DNA of 8,115 nucleotides, from the NCBI GenBank assembly GCA_025929455.1, contig JAICMB010000131.1:1-8115 (forward strand), given 5' to 3'. The DNA comes from Bryobacteraceae bacterium (GTDB lineage Bacteria > Acidobacteriota > Terriglobia > Bryobacterales > Bryobacteraceae). Numbering within the stretch: position 1 is the stretch's first letter; every line of letters starts with the position of its first letter. The position numbers and the translations under genes were made by a program. Shown piece by piece: positions 5,293 through 8,115 of the stretch. The notes beneath the pieces are model-generated. The model did no database searches. It was not told the origin of the DNA and saw nothing but the letters and a program-made list of their open reading frames with translations.

Positions 5293-5542
5293 CGCGGCAG
5301 ACCGGCTTCGTCGTAACCAAGATCTCATCCGCCGACCTGCCGTCAACGACCTGCAGATTCGCACAGCGTTCAGCAATCTGCTCTAATTCATCCGCCAAAC
5401 GGCGCTCGGCCCGCTCCCGCCGCACTCGCATGAGCCGGTCTCGCAGGGCCTTCGCAACCGCTTCCGTTACGCTTTCGCCCGTCTGCCGGGCGAGCTCCGA
5501 CGCAAGCTGTTCGATCTCGCGGTTGCGAATAGTCAGTGCCAT
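5285..5542 (-). CDS. vapB: VapB antitoxin (PSK transcription-factor type) with frameshifted C-terminus
   Basis: An 85-residue protein matching PSK-type VapB antitoxins, which bind their own promoter and neutralise a VapC toxin through the C-terminal tail. Conserved parts are [18 protein letters not shown] (1-18), the helical [17 protein letters not shown] (21-37), an Arg/Glu-rich helix (38-60) and DGRSADEIL (67-75). After L75 it reads [10 protein letters not shown]. Restoring one G at about 5317-5318 gives GYDEAGLPR and a TGA at 5291-5289, the canonical end of this family. The present tail is therefore the result of a 1-bp deletion in the toxin-binding region. AGGGAG lies 10 bases before the ATG. 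The gene is 41 bp downstream of the kinase on the same strand. The DNA-binding half could still be expressed; the partner toxin is destroyed. Confidence 0.85.
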   Translation of the reverse strand: MALTIRNREIEQLASELARQTGESVTEAVAKALRDRLMRVRRERAERRLADELEQIAERCANLQVVDGRSADEILVTTKPVCRAD

Positions 5543-5583
5543 TCACGTGTCGCTCCCTAGTACATTCTCTCCGTCTGCACGGA

Positions 5584-8115
5584 CTACGGCTGCCCGTTGC
5601 GGGCTGCGCTCGGTTCCACGGCCCGGGCAAGCTCGGTCTGGGCTAACGAATAAAACAACCCCCAACTCGAACCCTTGTGATCGACGATCTTGCGGAACTC
5701 CGTCGCCGCTTCCTTTGCCTTACGCAGATCGAGATATGCAAGTCCTCTGAGATAAACGGCCTCGGGGAATGCCCGCTCGTATGGCGCAGCCGATTCCAGG
5801 AATCCGAGAGCGTTCGCCGGCCGTTTTCGCCCGAGTTCGATGGCGGCGCGAATTTCAGGTAACCCGACGGCGTTCCACAGCGTTCCGTCCGGTTGTGGTT
5901 TAGCCTGTTGCGCTGCGAGCTTCTCCGCGCCTGCCGCATCGCCGCACAACGCCAGCGCGAGCGCGGGATGGCCAGCATGCCGGACGCCCTCGCATTTGCC
6001 AACTACTGCTTCCGCCAAAACATCAGCATGTTCAAACTCGCGCGTCACATCTTTCAAACCCTGGGCCCGCGCCGACTCCGCTGCCCGACGGTAGAACGTA
6101 CTGGCTTCCTGCCGGTGACCCAGAGCGTCCGCATTGGACGCCTGCAAGTCTAAGCTGATGTATTCTTCCGGCCTGCCTGAAAACCACTGCACCTCGCGGC
6201 TGGCGGCCGTCTGATCGCCTTCTATATACGCAATTTTCAGCGCACGCTCGTGAAGCCGCGACCCATCGAATCCCGACGCTCGCGCCTCGGCCAACGCCTT
6301 CCGGGCATCATTGAGACGGCCCAAGGCGATTTGTGCGCTCACCAGGTTCCGACGGGGTGGCTCAACGTGCGGCTCCAGCCGCACGGCCGTCTGGGCTTCC
6401 GCAAGCGCCTGTTCGAATCGCCCTTCGCTCCTGAGCAGCACGCTGAGCTCATTATGACTGCCCCAATACCGCGGATACGTGCGCGTTGCGACGCGATAGG
6501 CGCCGACGGCTTTGTCCAGCTCCCCCGTTACTTGCCAGTAATAGCGTGCCGAGATGACCAGGCGTTCGAATTCCGAAACGCGGTCGACCAGCGCGAAGGC
6601 CTTCCTCTGAAATTCGACCGAACGCTCCACGTCCCCAGCGTTGTTGTACGCGATCGAAAGCATTTCATAATCCCAGGCAAACTTCGGATCGAGTTCCGCG
6701 GCGCGCTGGAAGAATGGAATCGCGGCAAGAAATTTCCCCTGTGACTGCGGCGTGAAGCCCAGGGTGTAGTATTGCAGGGCCTGCAGGGAAGACGTCGTGA
6801 ACTGATCGAGAGGGCGAGTCAACTTCTCCACTGAGGCCAGCGATTCTCCCAGCTTGGTGCGCATGCCCGTCGCGGCTTTATCCATCGCCTGCAGGACATG
6901 TTCTTTATCTGCCGCCTCGCTCTGCTCCCGAGCGAGCGTCGTGCCGTTCTCGCAGTTCACAGCCTGAAGGGTAAGGACGTAGGATGCCCCGAAGCTCGCA
7001 ATGCTGCCTTCGATCGTGGCCGTCGCCGCGTCGCGCACACAGATGTCGTGAGCGATTGGACTGCTGATGCGCTCCGACGCGGGGTGGCCCATGAGCCGGA
7101 GATCGTGTCTCATTTCCGAGTCATCCATGATCTTCAGAAAAGGCGATTGTTCCAGTTGAATAGCCAGCGCCTGGCGCAGTGTGCCGTTGAAAACCGAATC
7201 ACCCGTACTGTTGGTGAAGTCGGAAAGCACCACTACATCCTGGTCCGTGAGCGAGGCAGCGTGAACCCGATGGCGCAATGCAAACACGCTGCCCGCAACG
7301 ATTGCTACGGCTAACGCGGCGATTGCCGCTGCAGTGCGCCAGGTGCGCGGTTTATGCGCGTTTTGAAGAGCGCGCTCCAGATCTCCGGCGCTTTGCCACC
7401 TCTGAGCAGGCTCTCTCTCCAAACAACGGCTGACGACCGTTTCGAGAGCTCGGGAGCGAACCGGCGGCCGCTGCGGGGTTACGCGCTTAGCGGTCAGCAT
7501 CTCGTACAGGACACAACCGAAGGCATAGATGTCTGAGCGCGCATCGCCCGGCTTTCCCTCCCACTGTTCCGGGGCCATGTAGGCAGGTGTTCCCATGATG
7601 CGGCCCGCCTCCGTCTGCGTTTCGGTATTTTCTTGCGGCGGTCTGAGCGGCGCTGCCAGGCGCGCGAGGCCAAAGTCCAGCACCTTAACTGTGCCGTCCT
7701 GGCGCACCATAACATTGCCGGGCTTCAGGTCGCGATGGATGATGCCGGCTTGGTGGGCTGTCTTGAGCGCGGTAAGGATCTGCCCCGCAACTCGCAAAGC
7801 CTCGGGCGCGGCCAGCGGCCCGGCAGCCAGTATTTCCGCCAGGGTTCGTCCCTGTACAAGCTCGGTCGCGATAAACGGCCGGCCTTCCCACTCGCCGACC
7901 TGAAATACGGTAACGATATTCGATTGGTTCAGTGCCGCGGTCAGGCGTGCTTCACGCTCGAAACGGTGCAGGCGGTCCTGGTCCCGCTCGACTCCCGGCG
8001 GCAAGAGCTTCAGCGCGACCTGGCGTCCGAGCTTGAGGTCTTCCGCCAGATAGACCACACCCATTCCGCCCCGTCCGATTTCTCTGAGGACGCGGAAGTG
8101 GTCCAGCACGGATGC
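5584..8115 (-). CDS. Transmembrane eukaryotic-like Ser/Thr protein kinase with extracytoplasmic TPR region (5' end outside window)
   Basis: At least 841 residues; numbering is from a GTG at 8109, but the frame is open to the edge and the true start is probably a few codons outside. The cytoplasmic kinase domain (about 1-250) has the Gly loop [10 protein letters not shown] (11-20), K34 (VALK), E53, the catalytic HRDLKPGN (125-132), DFG (145-147) and [10 protein letters not shown] (173-182), so it should be active. The C-lobe is short: [10 protein letters not shown] (201-210) leads almost directly to [20 protein letters not shown] (222-241). One transmembrane helix follows at about 258-279. Outside lie a TolB/FlgO-like segment ([14 protein letters not shown], 291-304, to about 425) and TPR-like helices (about 447-510, 549-615, 784-810). 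Four extracytoplasmic cysteines (357, 386, 706, 722) could pair. The protein ends [11 protein letters not shown], shorter than relatives I know. Its signal and targets are unknown. Confidence 0.9.
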   Translation of the reverse strand, partial: ASVLDHFRVLREIGRGGMGVVYLAEDLKLGRQVALKLLPPGVERDQDRLHRFEREARLTAALNQSNIVTVFQVGEWEGRPFIATELVQGRTLAEILAAGPLAAPEALRVAGQILTALKTAHQAGIIHRDLKPGNVMVRQDGTVKVLDFGLARLAAPLRPPQENTETQTEAGRIMGTPAYMAPEQWEGKPGDARSDIYAFGCVLYEMLTAKRVTPQRPPVRSRALETVVSRCLEREPAQRWQSAGDLERALQNAHKPRTWRTAAAIAALAVAIVAGSVFALRHRVHAASLTDQDVVVLSDFTNSTGDSVFNGTLRQALAIQLEQSPFLKIMDDSEMRHDLRLMGHPASERISSPIAHDICVRDAATATIEGSIASFGASYVLTLQAVNCENGTTLAREQSEAADKEHVLQAMDKAATGMRTKLGESLASVEKLTRPLDQFTTSSLQALQYYTLGFTPQSQGKFLAAIPFFQRAAELDPKFAWDYEMLSIAYNNAGDVERSVEFQRKAFALVDRVSEFERLVISARYYWQVTGELDKAVGAYRVATRTYPRYWGSHNELSVLLRSEGRFEQALAEAQTAVRLEPHVEPPRRNLVSAQIALGRLNDARKALAEARASGFDGSRLHERALKIAYIEGDQTAASREVQWFSGRPEEYISLDLQASNADALGHRQEASTFYRRAAESARAQGLKDVTREFEHADVLAEAVVGKCEGVRHAGHPALALALCGDAAGAEKLAAQQAKPQPDGTLWNAVGLPEIRAAIELGRKRPANALGFLESAAPYERAFPEAVYLRGLAYLDLRKAKEAATEFRKIVDHKGSSWGLFYSLAQTELARAVEPSAARNGQP

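Noticed and set aside
4977..5750. 257-codon open frame on the plus strand
   Set aside because: It crosses the tRNA gene, opposes vapB and the kinase end, and resembles no protein. It is a GC-rich shadow frame.
1..8115. CRISPR array, insertion sequence or phage genes
   Set aside because: No regularly spaced repeats, transposase, integrase or terminal inverted repeats are visible.

Overview
The window is GC-rich and almost completely filled with genes. It most resembles an Acidobacteriota genome, probably of the Solibacterales/Bryobacterales type. The main reason is the large membrane-spanning Ser/Thr kinase with an extracytoplasmic TPR tail, joined by a Tat-exported TIM-barrel isomerase next to a Gfo/Idh/MocA oxidoreductase and a PSK-type VapB antitoxin. 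This placement comes from remembered family resemblance; no search was run.

Left part (1-2953). A partial unrecognised gene and a class I SAM-dependent methyltransferase run leftward and overlap by 14 bp. A 43-bp divergent gap separates them from a rightward pair: a Gfo/Idh/MocA oxidoreductase and a Tat-exported xylose-isomerase-like TIM-barrel protein, which overlap by 22 bp. The pair looks like a small sugar or polyol module. Its two members appear to act in different compartments.

Centre (2950-5051). A tightly packed leftward cluster reads, in transcription order: groES (co-chaperonin), an OmpH/Skp periplasmic chaperone joined by an ATGA overlap, a small single-pass membrane protein of unknown function, and inorganic pyrophosphatase (ppa). 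No groEL lies in the window. The groES upstream region has a candidate extended -10 promoter and a perfect inverted repeat, but no CIRCE operator that I can see. The ppa stop codon and the isomerase stop codon share one TTAA tetranucleotide.

Right part (5052-8115). A complete rightward tRNA-Ser(UGA) gene with encoded CCA is followed 27 bp later by debris of a leftward vapBC toxin-antitoxin module. VapB is intact up to a one-base deletion that replaces its canonical GYDEAGLPR tail. VapC has lost its ATG, carries a frameshift and is cut off after about 40 codons near the tRNA 3' end. Upstream of vapB, on the same strand, is a large Ser/Thr kinase. It has a shortened C-lobe, one transmembrane helix and an extracytoplasmic sensor/TPR region, and it runs off the right edge of the window.

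The most notable items are the eroded vapBC module beside the tRNA-Ser 3' end, the groES-ompH coupling without groEL, and the compact kinase whose C-terminus seems short. I see no CRISPR array, no transposase or insertion sequence, and no rRNA.
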